Positions 23,965 to 36,959 of a stretch of 64,000 bases of DNA are shown piece after piece. The position numbers were made by a program, and so were the translations under genes. Within the stretch, counting starts at the first letter, position 1; every line of letters begins with the position of its first letter. The notes beneath the pieces were generated by a model that saw only the letters and a program-made list of their open reading frames with translations, was not told the origin of the DNA and made no database searches. This DNA comes from Antitrichia curtipendula (taxonomy: Eukaryota; Streptophyta; Bryopsida; Hypnales; Leucodontaceae): positions 34,410,001 through 34,474,000 of the forward strand of contig OX579635.1 of the NCBI GenBank assembly GCA_951230915.1. The letters run 5' to 3'.

Positions 23965-25527
23965 TTGGAATTTCTCAAAGAGATAGACCTTAACGCAAGA
24001 AAGTTGTGCCAACCCCAATTTGAATCAGATTCGCTTCCTCGAGTGAGCGTCGAAAGCAAACAAAGGCAAGCCCGATTGACTCAAAGAAAAAGAAAAGAAC
24101 CAAAAGTCAAAGCAAATGAACTAAGCCAAAAGCCACAAAAGAAAGCAACTCGACACCTAGGGATTGCTGGCAACTCTGGTTCCACACTTATCAACGTTAA
24201 CACTGTGGGAGTGTCAACATCTGCAGAGCCTATTTCGGATTACAATAAGTTTCAGACCAAAAAGTATTTTGGAAGACCGACAGTTCATACTACTTGTTTG
24301 AGTAGAGAACATTTGAGGTGCCTATCAACTAGTGCATGCCTACAAGAGGAGTACATTATTCAAAAGTTAGAAATGAACATCGTCGAAGACGTGAAAAAAT
24401 AGCTAATCATGATGGTGTACAAGAAGCAGAGGCAAAAAGTCTACCCAACACCCATAGAAGAGAACAAAAAGCTTTTGAAGTTCCCTCCTAAGATGTGAGA
24501 GGAAGTGAAGTCTGGCAAGTTTATGATCATAATGGCCACACAACATTGTTGCTTTGCAAGAGCTATAAATTGCGAGATGCAAAGCCCTGAGGAATAAAGA
24601 CTTGTCAAAGTGGGAAGCTCTCATCGTTTCGTCCTTGGACCCAAATAAGCTATGTAAAATCTCCAAGTTCTACAATACAACAAACCTCCTTAATCATGCC
24701 CAACCAACTTGAGGTAACAACATCATCAACGCCTGGAACGTGTGGGTAAACCTAAAGTAGCTGAGCAATGTAGAAAACAAAGCAAAAATAAGGGGGAACA
24801 ATACCAATGTCAACCTTAGACAATATGAAGTATGATGCTTCATTATCCTCAACTCACAATATCTTAGACTTGATGATACACTCGACTCAAGGATAGAGAG
24901 GGATTTAGATTTTCTAAAAATCAAAGAACATTGCTAAACAAATCCTTTATCCTGAAGAATTTTATGACTTTAAAAGTGAAGCGTTTATGAAATATCAATC
25001 CAAACAATGATGAGAAAACCGTATAGGGCTTTTTTGACATAAAAAATGAACTAAAAATTATAATGCTGCCGAATGACATCTACGCATCGTGGAAGGAGTT
25101 TCTAAACAAGCAAGCCAAAGGCAAGTTGATTGATCCAGACACGAGCAAGCCATTCAGAGACGCGGAAAACTTCAATCCGAAGAACTTTTCTCTGAAGCGG
25201 GAGTTCTTTAAATACATGGCTTACTTGACAAATAAGAACCTCCTAGCGTATGCCATACATTTTTTTGGCATGATACCAAGTAGGATTGTATGCTTTCCTA
25301 TGGTTTCAATGAATAAGACAAAGATTTTGTTACCCAACAATCAGATGTCAACCGATTGGGTAGATTGCAAAAAATGCAAGAAGATCATCCTTGATGAATT
25401 CATAGAAATCAAGTTAACCCTACAATTAAAAGACAATGCTAAGAACGTGATAAAGAACGTGATAAAGGACATTTGGAGTCCATGGAAAGACAGGCACAAA
25501 TTCTCCTTGTCCACTGGGGATTTCTGA
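23965..25527 (+). pseudogene. Unidentified broken reading frame
   Basis: Two open stretches (23965-24402, 145 aa; 25063-25527, 154 aa) lie in the same frame, joined by a region with several stops, including TAG 24400 and TGA 24496. The first is Lys/Arg-rich with a QKPQKKATRH segment. The second has YASWKEFLNKQAKGKLIDPD and a CKKCKK motif. No domain is recognised. Between 24403 and 25062 parts still look protein-like but other parts need frame changes, so the linkage is tentative. Probably a decayed orphan or retroelement-type gene. Confidence 0.35.
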
Positions 25528-27243
25528 TCAACGAGACGCTAATTTCATTTTTTATAAAGCGACTCCAAAACCAAGTGTGAGCCCCTAATTTGTCACTTGG
25601 GACTCACAGTCTTTTTTCATTAGTTACAAATTAAACTAGTAAAAACATTAAAAAAAGCCCCCCCAAAAGTGTAGAACCAAAATAGATATGTCACATACCA
25701 ATATAGTATTTGGTCTAAAATTGAGTTTTATACCTAGAATATCCTAGAATCCCACTTGTAAATAGGATAAAACATCGGGAGAATAGTGGAAATTAGAAGG
25801 TTTGAGAATTATTCCCCAAAAATAGCCTACACCTGTTGTGTAAGCAGCTCACGTTGGCTAAATTGGTCCGAGGGAGGTCCAGTGAGGTCCTTAGATACAT
25901 TCCTAGAGATAGGTTTCAGTTTTCCTATCCTACAAACAAAATCGTAGAAATTCCAATTGTTAGCTTGTAGGAGTCACTACCTCAAGATGGGCCAACAGAG
26001 GAATCTATGACCACCAGACTAAGATCTAGGATCGAAAGCATGCCAGGAGGTCAAAAGCAAAGTCCATTTACCAAGATTTCCTTGGATGCAAAAGATTCCC
26101 TAACTGTCGGTAACTCAAGGAGGGCGAGATTTGCCCTTCTCTTCCAAAGGTGCAAGGGAAGAGTATAAATTTGCATTCCTCTTGGGGAATTCCATGAGAG
26201 GTTCCCCCAAAAGTTTCAAAAATTTCTGACTTGCAAAAATATCTCTTTCAGACGGTCAACTGTCCAAACCTACGATGAAAAATTCTTGGAAATTATCCAG
26301 GTGGCAGTAAAATCTCACTGAATCCAATTAGCGAGTTGAAAAGTTTCTAAGCCACCCAAAATTTTGCATTACAAAGCAACTTATTCTTCGATCCAATTTC
26401 CTTTTAATACAAAAAAAAGGATGAAAATTATGATTTATAGGAGGCTTGTGACTTCAAAATCGTTGGCCAATTAAGAATTGAAATACTAGTACATGGTTGC
26501 AAAGACAGCATAAGTATTTGCACATAATCTCAAAGCAATCAATTGATAGCACCAGGCACCTCTATTCACAATTTTAACCCTTAAACGACGCTGCTGTCAT
26601 TTTTTGGCTGATGAATGACAAGGAATCTCTCTGACCGTTTTCTGGACAATGAATCACAGAGAATCTCTCTGTGTAGGACAGAAGTGCAATTGTTCATCCT
26701 TAAAATTTTGTGCGAAAAGGGAAAATCATGGACAGCAGTTTGACCTCCAATGAGCACTTTTGACTTTCTTTTAACGTTGTAATGTCATACAATGCGAAAA
26801 CGGGTCACCGGCCAGGCGTTCAAGGGTTAAATGAAATTAGGCAAGCTTTGTCGAACTTTATTTAAAGGTTTGTTGTCCACCTGTTGGATTGTCTTGTGAG
26901 TCCCCAACACTCACATGGATAGTTCTATATAATTCTATCTGCAAATAACACACAAGCGGCAACCACCACCTGGTTCACAATTCCTCAGTTCCTCACGTGA
27001 CTTGGTAGTCACTTCCAAAGAAGACGGCGTAGAACGCTGTGTAGGGGCTGGATGACTCTTGTTGAACTAGTCTGGCCATGGATCCACAGATCCTAAACCC
27101 TAAAACCCGTTTCTGATTACTTCCTCATTCTGAAAGCAATTCTGCAACAAGAAAAATCATTCCAACCTCCTACACTAAAAAGCCACTGAACCTCGCAACC
27201 AAAGAATCGTGGGACAGTTTGATAATCAAAGATCTCCGCATCA
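25528..27243. other. Intergenic and UBP23-like 3' flank, no gene seen
   Basis: No coding frame of note. A TGTGAGCCCC start near 25576 and a GTGAGTCCCC string near 26897 could belong to an old retroelement, but no paired termini were identified. The last few hundred bases probably contain the 3' UTR of the minus-strand UBP23-like gene. Confidence 0.45.
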
Positions 27244-30200
27244 TCAGTCATGCCCATTGTGACTCCTGACTTCAGCCTGAAGCCGCTGTTTACAGCTGTT
27301 AGCAATAGCTTGGAATGGATTGACCTCAAGACCTGTTATCTGTTCTTTGTTGCGCACCTTCTTCAATTTGCCTCGATCGTATTCCTCGTCCCTGCAATAC
27401 AACAGCGCACTTAAAAGCTCAACACTACTGAAAATAAAAGTCCAAGCATACATATGCCTCCAAGTCCTACCACCGACAGAGGCAAATCCATTTCTGCAAC
27501 CTCATAACCAGATTTCACCTCCACGTGCCCAAGCCCCCAAAATAGAAAAATCAATTTGGAAGCTGATATTCAGAAGCCGACATATTTCTGTCGAACAGAA
27601 TGTAGGATATGATTCGATCTTTCTATAGGTCCATTTTCCTACCTCCCTTGAAGCTTCCTAAATGATTTATTCCCACTCCTACAGATATGGAAGCGCCCAC
27701 GTTTGGCCATTTGGGCACTTGTTTAACACAAAAATGAAACGAGCAACAAAGCATGGAGACACACCATAAATCCCGTTCAGGTACCACAGTCTTGTGAGTG
27801 CGCAAGAGTCTATCAACGTCCTTAATAGACCCGTTCCCATTCGCCTCCACCTCATCCCATCGAGGAACTGCACAAGCAATTTGAACCACAATTGAGACAA
27901 GTTCAACCTGAAGTAAACATGACAATAGAATTTTTTTTTAAATTGAGCTACTCCCTATCTATAATAGATAGCAACCGGCTTATAAGTGACGATGAAATCG
28001 CAATACCTTAGTGCAGATAACATGTAATATAGTACTACAGTGGGGTTGTAGTTACTAAAAGTTACCTTCAAAGTTATACAATCCATTTGACTGCGAATGA
28101 GATGAATTCTTTGGTGCAATTACAGCAGCCTTCGAACACCTGTGCAGGGTCACATCTTTTTCTGCAACCCTCAAACCGTGACTAATTTCTGGCTGCTGGA
28201 GCACATCAGCAAAACCATTCAGTGCTCCATTACTACTACCATTTGCACAAGCCCCATTCTCTGTATGCCCAACTGACCCAATCAAACTGCAATCTCCATT
28301 CTGCACCGCATCATCTGTGGCACTCAAAACCAACTCTTCAGCTTGACAAGTTCCATTGGACTGCAATCTCTCCCTCAACACGATGATGTGTTCAGATACA
28401 GGCCCATCACCGTTGCGAGACTCCTGGCCATTACTGAATTTTTGCTTCTTAGACAACCCAGAGTATCCTTCCCCAGGACAGCAAAGCCTCTTCAAGGTCT
28501 TCCCACACTGAGAGCCAACACCATTCGTCGTCTCTTCATTCTCAAGCTGACAGTGACCTTTCCTACAAGCCGATCGTTTCCGCTCTCTTTGCCTGAGATG
28601 AGACCTGGCCATAAAGTACCGCCGGGTGTGCGGCATAACATACAAGAGTCGCATATAGCTTTGAGGTGTATTGCTAAAATGCTTATGATACTCGTCCCAG
28701 TCTGTATCATCTTCGTCGTCATCTTCACCACTGGTACTGCAATCCTCTTCCACATTTGAATTCGACTTTTTGCCTGCATCTGCCTTCACAGTAGCGGCAG
28801 TTGAGGCTGCTGGACTCTCGGAAGATAAATCAGGTCTCATGCTTGTGGTATCAATCGCTGAAATCTCTGTGATACCTGGCAAAACCTTTTCAGCCGTGGG
28901 TTTAATTCCATTTTCAACAATTGCCCCATTGGCTGAAGTCTTGCATTCACCGTCCTCAACCTTCAATTTTACACCCACCACCACACCGTTCGTCGCATGT
29001 AGTGGACCATCAGTTTCTCCACTCAGATTGCTTGCCCCACCCAGTGTATCAACCGTGTCGTTTCTTGAAGAGCTCTGATAACAAGAAAGAAGTATTGAAG
29101 TTGTCAGTGGAGTACAACCAAACTGATTTCTTAACATCAGAAGGAACGGGAAAACAACAGGTTCACGATTCTATGCATTCGTAGCCTACTACCTGAGAAT
29201 TACCCGCAGGTCTCACAGGCAGGCTATTGTTTGATTTGGCTGCAGTCACTGCACTTTGTGACGTCTGCGCATTTGTGACTCGACGGCCATTGTGGTCGAG
29301 ATCATCAGCGCTTGAAGAGTCATCTGCAGTCTCACCAGCGCCATCTGACAAAAGCTTCTTAAATGCCGGTAGAGAATTGCGTAACAATTGCTCCGTCCCG
29401 GCAGATGATTGAGTCACCGAATCCTTAATGTAAAAGAGAATGTACGCTTTCTGATCCAGTACGGATTTCTCACTCACTTGCTTCACCTGAAAAACCCCAC
29501 CAATTGTAATTCTTACCAGGCTTAGAATCGTGACCAAAGTTGTACATGATTGGTAAACATAAAGCAATGGTAAAACGCTATGAATGGGTTTTCTCTAAAC
29601 ACCATGGTCTTCAGAAAAAAGTACCCGACTGTCATCCAACGCATGCCACATGTCACCCTTGGTTCGCACAAAGCAGAAATAATGCCCCGAATGTGTGGAC
29701 CAACCAGCATGCACCAGAACCGCATAGAGAGAGTACTTCGCATCAGTAACCTGCACCACACCACAAGCTTAAAATGTTAAAAAGACAAGATACGAAAACT
29801 ATTAGCCGGTTTGCATTGCTGACCCCCATTAACAACAGCAACTCATCTGTTCATACACATGGTTGGCCTCAATTAGCAAGTGCTGTAAGCATGACTTGGC
29901 TACATGTCTATGGACGACACTCTACATTGTTTAAAACTGGGATCGTCTAATGTCATTTATAGTGGTCTACAACGTCCCCCTTTGAAATTGCGAAAAAAAT
30001 TCAAAAAGAGACACAAAATTTAATCTTAAGAGACCTGGCTCTCGTAATCGAAGTAATCTCTACAGAACTATAGATTGATCTCCAAAAACTGCACTCCTAT
30101 GTGTGATCTAATGCTTAAAGTGACACGAAGAGTATCCTCTACCATACAACGCAAACGTAAATCAAATGTAAAACACACCTGTGGGTTGCTGATGTACGGT

Positions 30201-32449
30201 TTCATGTCCAAGGTGCGCCCAAATTCAATCTTCTTGTCGATCTTCCCACCGGAACTGCCAGTCCCACTAAATCGCTTGAACTGAATTGTGAGAATATTGG
30301 GTGACTTATCAATGGTGAACTGCTTCAAGGCTCGAACTTTCTTGCGGCAATGGCTGCAATGGTACTTGTTATCGCCTTCCAGGGCTTCCACAGCAGTGAA
30401 GCGGTTCAAGGCTTTAGTGAGAGAGTCCGCTCGCACAATCTCCAAGCTTAAATCAAGCAAAGGATCGTACGTGTTTGAGCAGGTCGAGCACACAGTACAT
30501 TTGACCTGCAATGAACCCGCTCGAATGGTCAAATCGACAGTTGCCCTTGGAAAAACGTCACCCAATGAAATGCACATTGTAACTCCGCTTGCAGGAAGAT
30601 CTCCCAAAATCTAAACCTACAAAATACACTCAACCTTCTCGTTGCACTGCATCGGTGAGCCCTACGGACTTCTAAACGCAATCTGACAAGTGGAAGTCGT
30701 ACCATAGAACATGATAGATTCTCAGAATATTCAAGGAATGAACAATTAGAGAGGGCTAAAGTGTAAAAAATACGATAGATTCCCAGGACACATAAGAGAC
30801 GAGCAATTAAGGGTGCAATTCGAGAGGGTTGAGTGTAATAACATGATCGATTCTCAGGCTACAGAAGAATTACGAAAATGCGCAATTCGAGAGGGGTTTA
30901 AGTGTAGATAACATGATAAATTCTCAGGTTATACAAGAAACGTGCACATGCAAAATGTGCACTTACAAAAATGTGAAAGTAGAGAGGGGATAGAGTGAAA
31001 AGCAAAGGGTGTAAACACCTACTTGACTCCGCAAGCGACCTCCAAAAATCTTGTGTATGAGAGATCGTTCTTGCGAGACCGAGGAATTCGACTTGACTCC
31101 GGGAGGCAGGCAGCAGTTGTGCAACCCCTCAATGAGACACCGCAAGTACTCATGAGCATCCTCCTGTCTCCACATTCGGAAGCTCTTGGAGATGCATCGC
31201 AAGTTCTTCACGAGGTTGGATGGCGACACCGCCCCCCCTGAGGCGGCCAAAGCCTGGCGGACGTGCTCTTGCAAGGCGCACATCGCACAAAATCCTGCAA
31301 CACGACCTTTGAGGCAATTCCGGCGATTGAGAGTCAATACCAAACCTTTCAAAGCAGAATGCACCAGAGAAATAAACTCCGTACAAATTACAAACGTCAC
31401 GCCTTCCCCACAACTTCCCCACGAGAATTGATCCAACACATCAAGAGTAGCCCAGCCCCACTCCTCATCTCGACGTTAACAATTTCACGACCATCAACTA
31501 CAGTAACACCACACAAATCTCAAGTATTTCAAAACTCACTCCATATTGATCTCACACGACTCGGAACAACAGTAATATCACACAACCCCGATAACTTCCG
31601 AATCTCACGTATTTCCAAATCTCAATATGTCAAAAGCAAAGGATTAGCAGCTCACATATCGTTTTATGTTGACCGCTGTCAAGGTACCCAGCTAACGGCG
31701 GAGTGTACGTCAAACACTGCAAAACCGAATTCAAAAAGCAAGTGTTGCCCAAGTTCGACAACCCCGCTCCCTGCACACAACCAAGAAAAAACATCAAAAC
31801 CCCAAACGAATTCTCATCAAAATTCAAAACAACTCAAAACTCCATCCTCTCAAAAACTCACAACCAAATCACGACGTCTCGAAACTCCATTCTCCCGAAA
31901 TTCGCACTACTTACAAGGGCTAAGAACTGCCACCAGAATTCACAACCCAGTCGCAACGACTCAAAACCACGAAATTCACAACCACGAAAATGCTAACGCA
32001 TTGCCGGGGGGATGGATCCAAGCACGTACGATTCGAGAGGCCGGGGTCCAGGAGAGAGGCTCGTGTGCAGGGGAAGAGCCCCCACCGGCGCTGCCCGAGC
32101 TAGGGCCGGCGCGCGGGTGGTGTACGCCCTTGCCGGCCATGACTAAATTCGTATTCAGCGCTTTCAGACTCGAAGGCAACGAGGCGTTCTGTTGCGAGCT
32201 TGGTGTGGCAGCCATGAGCGCGGGTCGGAAATTTACTCGCCGAGGGGGAGGGCCGGCGCTCGGCAGCCACGACGCACCTCTCTGCACCCCAGAAGCGTCG
32301 GCTGCTGCTCCTCCTGCTGCTCTTGCTGCTCCTACTGCCCTTGCTGGCCCTGCCTTTGCGACCATCCGCTTGCTGTTGCCGGGCATCAAGGTTGTTGCTG
32401 TTGTTGCAGCAGGAGCGCCGTGCTCCACCTCCATCGCCGCCGCCCCCAT
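27244..32449 (-). CDS. UBP23: UBP23-like ubiquitin carboxyl-terminal hydrolase
   Basis: A cysteine protease that removes ubiquitin from proteins; plant counterpart of the animal USP36/USP42 group. My nine-exon model (minus strand) is 32449-32030, 31770-31656, 31306-31023, 30505-30179, 29750-29625, 29486-29193, 29074-28066, 27867-27765, 27391-27244. All junctions are GT-AG and in phase, giving 941 aa. The Cys box [17 protein letters not shown] has catalytic Cys151. Zn-ribbon cysteines lie at about 276/279 and 323/326. The His box [15 protein letters not shown] has His405, with Asp421/422 in LDDS. The catalytic core ends near [13 protein letters not shown] long, acidic, low-complexity region (about 460-858, with [14 protein letters not shown]) precedes a basic C-terminus bearing WDEEYDRGK and NPF motifs as in Arabidopsis UBP23. 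Exon 1 encodes an Ala-rich N-terminus plus RRVNFRPA. The protein appears complete. The most uncertain point is the start: Met6 is an alternative. Confidence 0.93.
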
Positions 32450-32800
32450 CGATCGGTGCGTCGCGTCGGGTCAACCAATTTCACAACGAAAGAGCAAAGC
32501 CACACTGCGCGTGCGCGCGGCCTCGCGCTCAAAGGGCGCGTCCTTCACCAACCGCTGGCAAGGCAGCCAGGGCAGGGCTACAGGGGACGAACGCGAAGGA
32601 CGCGTCGCGGCCAAAACCCCAAACCCTAATTCCACGGGAGAGCAGGCGCGGCTCAGAGTAGTGTGAATAGGGCAGGGGGAGGATCGTGGCCGTTGGGAGA
32701 GGTTGTGCATCGGTGGCGGGAGCATCGGTGGCGGGAACTGAGGTGGCAGTCTGGATCGGGAACGGATAAAGGACACAGGCAGCCAGGGCAGGACTTGTGT
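32450..32800 (-). promoter_or_regulatory. 5' leader and promoter region of the UBP23-like gene
   Basis: GC- and CpG-rich DNA directly upstream of the start codon, unlike the AT-rich surroundings, as often seen at constitutive plant genes. No TATA box was identified. Long plus-strand open frames here (for example 31263-32666) are by-products of the GC-rich antisense of exon 1. Confidence 0.45.
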
Positions 32801-32903
32801 ATTTCAGTCGAGTATTGTATTCGTAGGCTACTTTCAATACTTGTGTGTGAAAATGGTTTTAATTTTAGAATTCAAAGAGTATGAAATGTTAGTTTTCAAT
32901 CAA

Positions 32904-33091
32904 CAACTAATGAATTCATCATTTTGGTTGCCCTATACAAAATTATTAGGGTTTGGTTTCTTTGTTTGTAGATGTTCAAAACTCATTTCTTCAAAAACAA
33001 CTAATGAATGCATCATTTTGGTTGCCCTATACAAAATTATTAGGGTTTGGTTTCTTTGTTTGTAGATGTTCAAAACCCATTTCTTCAAAAT
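32904..33091. repeat. Two tandem copies of a 94-bp unit
   Basis: CTAATGAATTCATCATTTTGG at 32907 recurs as CTAATGAATGCATCATTTTGG at 33001. The copies run through TTAGGGTTTGGTTTCTTTG and GATGTTCAAAAC and are nearly identical, so the duplication is recent. It lies some 450 bp upstream of the UBP23-like start. Confidence 0.9.
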
Positions 33092-33829
33092 CAAGTGCAT
33101 ATTGATTTAGAAGATGTAAATAGTGTCGGAGTTTTTGACCAAGCTTTATCTTTTAGCCCTCAATATTTTTGGTTGTCCCTACTTTAACCCCTAAGCTTCT
33201 AGCATGTGTTTACTAAAACCTAGACCATTATGAATTCTTTTCAATCAAACTATCATCTAAAAAGAGATCCACATAAATTGAGTGACTATTAATATTGATT
33301 GGTAGTACATGGAAAGGGACACATCTTTTGACCGTACCATTGAAAAGATTATAATAGTCAAACAAGGAAATCTTTCAATTTTGAGAGGCTATATTTGAGG
33401 CACTGGGGTGCTCAAGGACTAATGCGGTGGAGGTTCCAAATTTGTCATGTGATGCAATGAACGGGGAGTGCCGCCGGTTAGTTACAAGTCAGCCGGTTGA
33501 TTTTGAGAATTTCCGAATGAGATGGAAATGTTTAGGAAGGGGTTCCGGAGGAAAAATGAAGGGTTTCGGAAATGAGCCGACTAGAAAAAAAAATGCTGGC
33601 ATTTTGGCAAGCTGCCCTAGGAGTACCCACGGCAAATTACCGATTGAAATTTATTTTTCACGGCGGGCATCCGGCCATGCATACACTTTTTAGGAAATTT
33701 TTTTAATACTATGTATAGTATTCTACTGTACCAAATGCTAACCACGAAGTCACTACTCACTAACCCTGCTTATGCACTAAACCCTAGCCCCGTCAATCTG
33801 GGCCGTCAATCCTTGCATTGATCAACGGG
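33092..33829. other. Intergenic, no gene seen
   Basis: An 88-codon frame (33427-33693) has no recognisable domain. The region leads into the hAT-2 leader. I could not find a clear left inverted repeat for hAT-2. Confidence 0.45.
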
Positions 33830-34535
33830 TGGCATTTTGCCTCCGCTTTGTCACGCAGTCACGCTCACTCACACTCTCGCAGCACGGCAGCACTCAGCAG
33901 TCACACTCTCGCAGCGACGCAGCCTCGCAGCTCGCAACAGCCACCAGTCGCAAGCAGTCTGCTCTCGGTTTCTCACCCGTGACGGCGGCTGCATTTTGTT
34001 AATTTGTTTTCTCGTTGTCTTCCTGCTCGTGTACCGCGCCGAGGCCTGGTGCTGCATGGGCTTTTGTGATTGAGATTTGAGAGCTCTTGTTTCTTGCTGA
34101 GGTTTTGGGTTCAGGCGATCGTCCTCTGGCTTTGCGATTTTGGGTTCGTGACTTTGTGCAATCATCCTCTAGCTTTGCAATTTCGGGTTCGTGACTTTGT
34201 GCGATCGTCCTCTCAGCCATCACCTGGTTGCGGGATTGGGTCTGGGCTCTCCGGAGGTGCTGCCGGGCTGATCAGTGTTCTTGATCGGTCATCGGTGTCT
34301 GCTTCCTTGCGTGCTCTTCATCGGTGACTGCTTGATTCAGATTCACGTTTTTGATTCAGTTTTGATTCAGATTCACGTTTTCCGTTTTTGGCTTCAGGCG
34401 ATCTCCCTGATTTGAATCAGGTACGTCTCCAGACTTCAACTCCTCCGTTTTTTGTTTTTTTTCCGGGTTTTTTTCAAACTTGAAGTGTTGTTTCCTAATG
34501 CCTAAGCCCTGAGGTGTTTCTTGTGGCAGGTCGCA

Positions 34536-36827
34536 ATGGCAAAGAGGCAGAAGTCGATCCGGGACTCCTACTTTGGGAGATCGCGTGAGTTTGATTCTTC
34601 AAATGTTGAGTCCTCCACAAGTGACAATTGTCAATTCAGACCAGCTGAGAATCCAGGTATGAATCAACCAACTCCTTCCCAGGCCGAACTAGCCCAAACT
34701 TTGTGGAAAGAGCAATGGACGACTCAATTCGACTGGCTGCATTTCTCTGCCTTGGAGGGCAAACTCTTCTGCAAAGTCTGCAAGGAGAAGGGGGGCCGCT
34801 CAGTCTACGCAAAGGAGGGATCGAAAATTTTTAAGGTCAGTGCATTTGTAGACCATTCTCGTTCAAATGAACACCGCAGGCTTGCTTGGGCTTCCCACAG
34901 TGGAGAGAAAACCATGGAGAAAGCGATTTTCAACGGACAGCGTGCTTGTGATGAGGCTTTACACACCCTTTTCAAAGCTACCTATTTTATAGGGAAGGAA
35001 TCTCTCCCTTACTCAAAGTTCCCTGCATTATGTAAATTGTTGGTGTCTGTGAAAGCTCCTATCACAGCTACCATGTACCAAAATGAAAAAGCTTGCAGTG
35101 ATCTGGTTTGGTGTATTTCTGTAGTAATCCAAAAACAAATCATTTGTAGGATTCGAAATTCCCCATTCTTTGGCATCATGATTGATGAATCTACAGATAT
35201 TAGTGCTACTGGCCATCTTGTCATGTTTGCAACCATTGTAGAGGAGGGTCTGCCCGTGACAGTTTTTCTAGGTCTGCTGTAGCTAGATGGCGGCAAGAAG
35301 GACTCTGCATCGATTTTTGCCTGTGTGGTATCTCAGCTGCGGCTGTGGAATTTAGATTTGTGCAAGTTCGTGGCCTTTGGGAGTGACGGAGCAAACAGCA
35401 TGGTGGGTTGCCACACTGGTGTTTCCACACGACTTCGGAATTAGGTAAATCCATTCATGTTGGCTTGTCATTGCGTAGCTCATCGAACTAATCTTGCCGC
35501 CTTGGATGCTGCCAAAGCAGTAGGCTGTAAGGTTATATCCACCGAAGTCGATTCCTTAATCAATTCACTTTCTGGTTTCTTCCATAAGTCAGGTAAGCGC
35601 AAGAATGCACTCACAGCTTTGCAGGAACAATTTTTTGATTCTAAGAAAACGATGAAGCGCTGTCATAAAATCCGATGGCTAAGTAGGTGGCAGGCAGTGA
35701 CAGCTCTTTGTGATTCATTGGAATCTGTCTTGATTTTTTTCCAAGAAGCTGATGACAGTGAGTCAGCTGTTGCAAAGTCTGTTTTGGAGAAACTGGGTCA
35801 GTTTAAGTATATCTACATCTTGTACTTTTTGGCAGATATTCTTCACTCGTTGGCCATATTGTCTAAGGTATTTCAGTTGAAATTTGTTGATGTCACAACT
35901 GTAGGCAGTATTGTGCGTACTGAGATAGCTCAAATTCGCATGATGTTTATTGTGGATACTTGTGATTTGAATGCTGATGTCTTTAATGAATCCATTGGTT
36001 ATCATGTTTTGCCTGATTATGGTCCTCACGGTGGGTACTTGAAGAGGTTGCAGTCTGAGGTGAAGGAATCCATGTTCCACAGCTTCCAGATGACACGGTC
36101 CAGGCTGGGCACTGACTTGGAGGAGGCATTGACTTTCCAAAAAAAATTTGCAGAGGCTGTTTGTTCTGCCCTTGATGCACGCTTCAGTGACAATGACTTG
36201 ATTTCTTGTTTTAAGATTTTGAACCCGACTAATATGCCTTCCAAGCAGGTGGGGTTGCAGAATTGGTGCATCTCCGAATTGGAGACTTTGTTGGGCCATT
36301 ACGGGGTAGATCACTCACATGCAGGCTTCAAACTCCCTCCTCTTGTGGATCAGGTAGCATGTAAGCGTGAGTTTCTGGCCTTTAAACTTCAGTGCACCAC
36401 GGAATGGGGGGATAAGAATTTCAGGGATTTGTGGGGCATGATAACTTGGAATCATACGTTACAAGCACGATACCCTAACCTCCTCATTCTTGCAGAGTTA
36501 GCACGTGTGCAGTGTGTTTCTACAGCGACGTGTGAGCGAGCTTTCAGTGTGCAGAATTTGATCAAGACTAGAGTTAGAAACAGGTTGGGTAGCAAGAATC
36601 TTGAGGCAATGCTGCGAATTGCCTTGGAAGGGCCAGAGGAGGCGATAGATTACATTATCAGTGATGCTGTCCCACTTTGGAAGAATGATAGTAATTACCG
36701 TTTTTTGTATGCTAACCCGTCTTCTTACTTGAATTCTCCTAATCGACTGAGTGCAAGTGATCCATCTTGTTCATCTTGTTCATTTGGAGCAGCTGATACT
36801 AACGGCAGTGGTACGCAGATTTCTTGA
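34536..36827 (+). pseudogene. hAT-2 transposase, TTF-type finger, two in-frame TAG
   Basis: One frame of 764 codons from ATG 34536, the first ATG after the 5' UTR intron, to TGA 36827. It is interrupted only by TAG at codon 249 (35280) and codon 303 (35442). A TTF/BED-like zinc finger has Cys79, Cys82, His107 and His113. Catalytic-region motifs follow: FGIMIDESTDIS and FGSDGANSMVGC each give an Asp of the RNase-H-like fold. The hAT dimerisation domain is complete (ELARVQCVSTATCERAFSVQ, NRLGSKNLEAMLRIALEG). It resembles the ZNF862/KIAA1586-like hAT proteins. Both stops could be CAG (Gln) changed to TAG. The length and full domain set suggest recent inactivation. Mobilisation in trans is possible but unproven. 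Confidence 0.85.
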
Positions 36828-36850
36828 CTTCTAATACTAACATACTAACC

Positions 36851-36901
36851 AGCCTCCGAAAAATACAAGGATCCTTTGTGGATCCTTGTATTTTCTAGAG
36901 G
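36851..36901. other. Long hairpin after the hAT-2 transposase
   Basis: Perfect 15-bp inverted arms at 36860-36874 and 36880-36894 (AAAATACAAGGATCC and its complement) flank a 5-nt loop. Outer arms AGCCT (36851-36855) and AGGCT (36897-36901) extend the stem after a small internal loop. It starts 24 bp after the stop codon. It may be a transposon end, a transcript 3'-end structure or an independent palindrome. Confidence 0.85.
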
Positions 36902-36905
36902 CTAC

Positions 36906-36959
36906 ATCCTTGGCCCTAAAGTGGTAGGGGCTTTGCCAGGTTCAACTCCTGCCAAGGAT
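36906..36959 (+). pseudogene. tRNA-like relic lacking the anticodon arm
   Basis: ATCCTTG (36906-36912) pairs perfectly with CAAGGAT (36953-36959) as a 7-bp acceptor stem. A D-arm-like GCCC/GGGC hairpin with AGTGGTAG in its loop follows. A T-arm CAGG-TTCAACT-CCTG includes a B-box-like GGTTCAACTCC. Only about three bases stand where the anticodon arm should be. A T5 run (36962-36966), a Pol III stop, follows. It cannot act as a normal tRNA. It may be a deleted tRNA gene or the head of a SINE. Confidence 0.6.

Larger units (their letters stand above)
33830..36901 (+). mobile_element. hAT-2, nearly intact hAT-family transposon (ends approximate)
   Basis: Bounded by the apparent leader (CT-rich from about 33830) and the hairpin just past the transposase. 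The leader holds a 44-bp direct repeat (34116-34215, GTTCGTGACTTTGTGC motifs) and a likely 5' UTR intron with good sites (GTACGT at 34421 to GGCAG at 34529). True terminal inverted repeats and the 8-bp target duplication were not identified, so the limits are estimates. Confidence 0.55.

Noticed and set aside
31263..32666. 467-codon plus-strand ORF
   Set aside because: It is antisense to UBP23-like exons 1 to 3 and their introns, has low-complexity composition, and no domain. The minus-strand gene explains the region.
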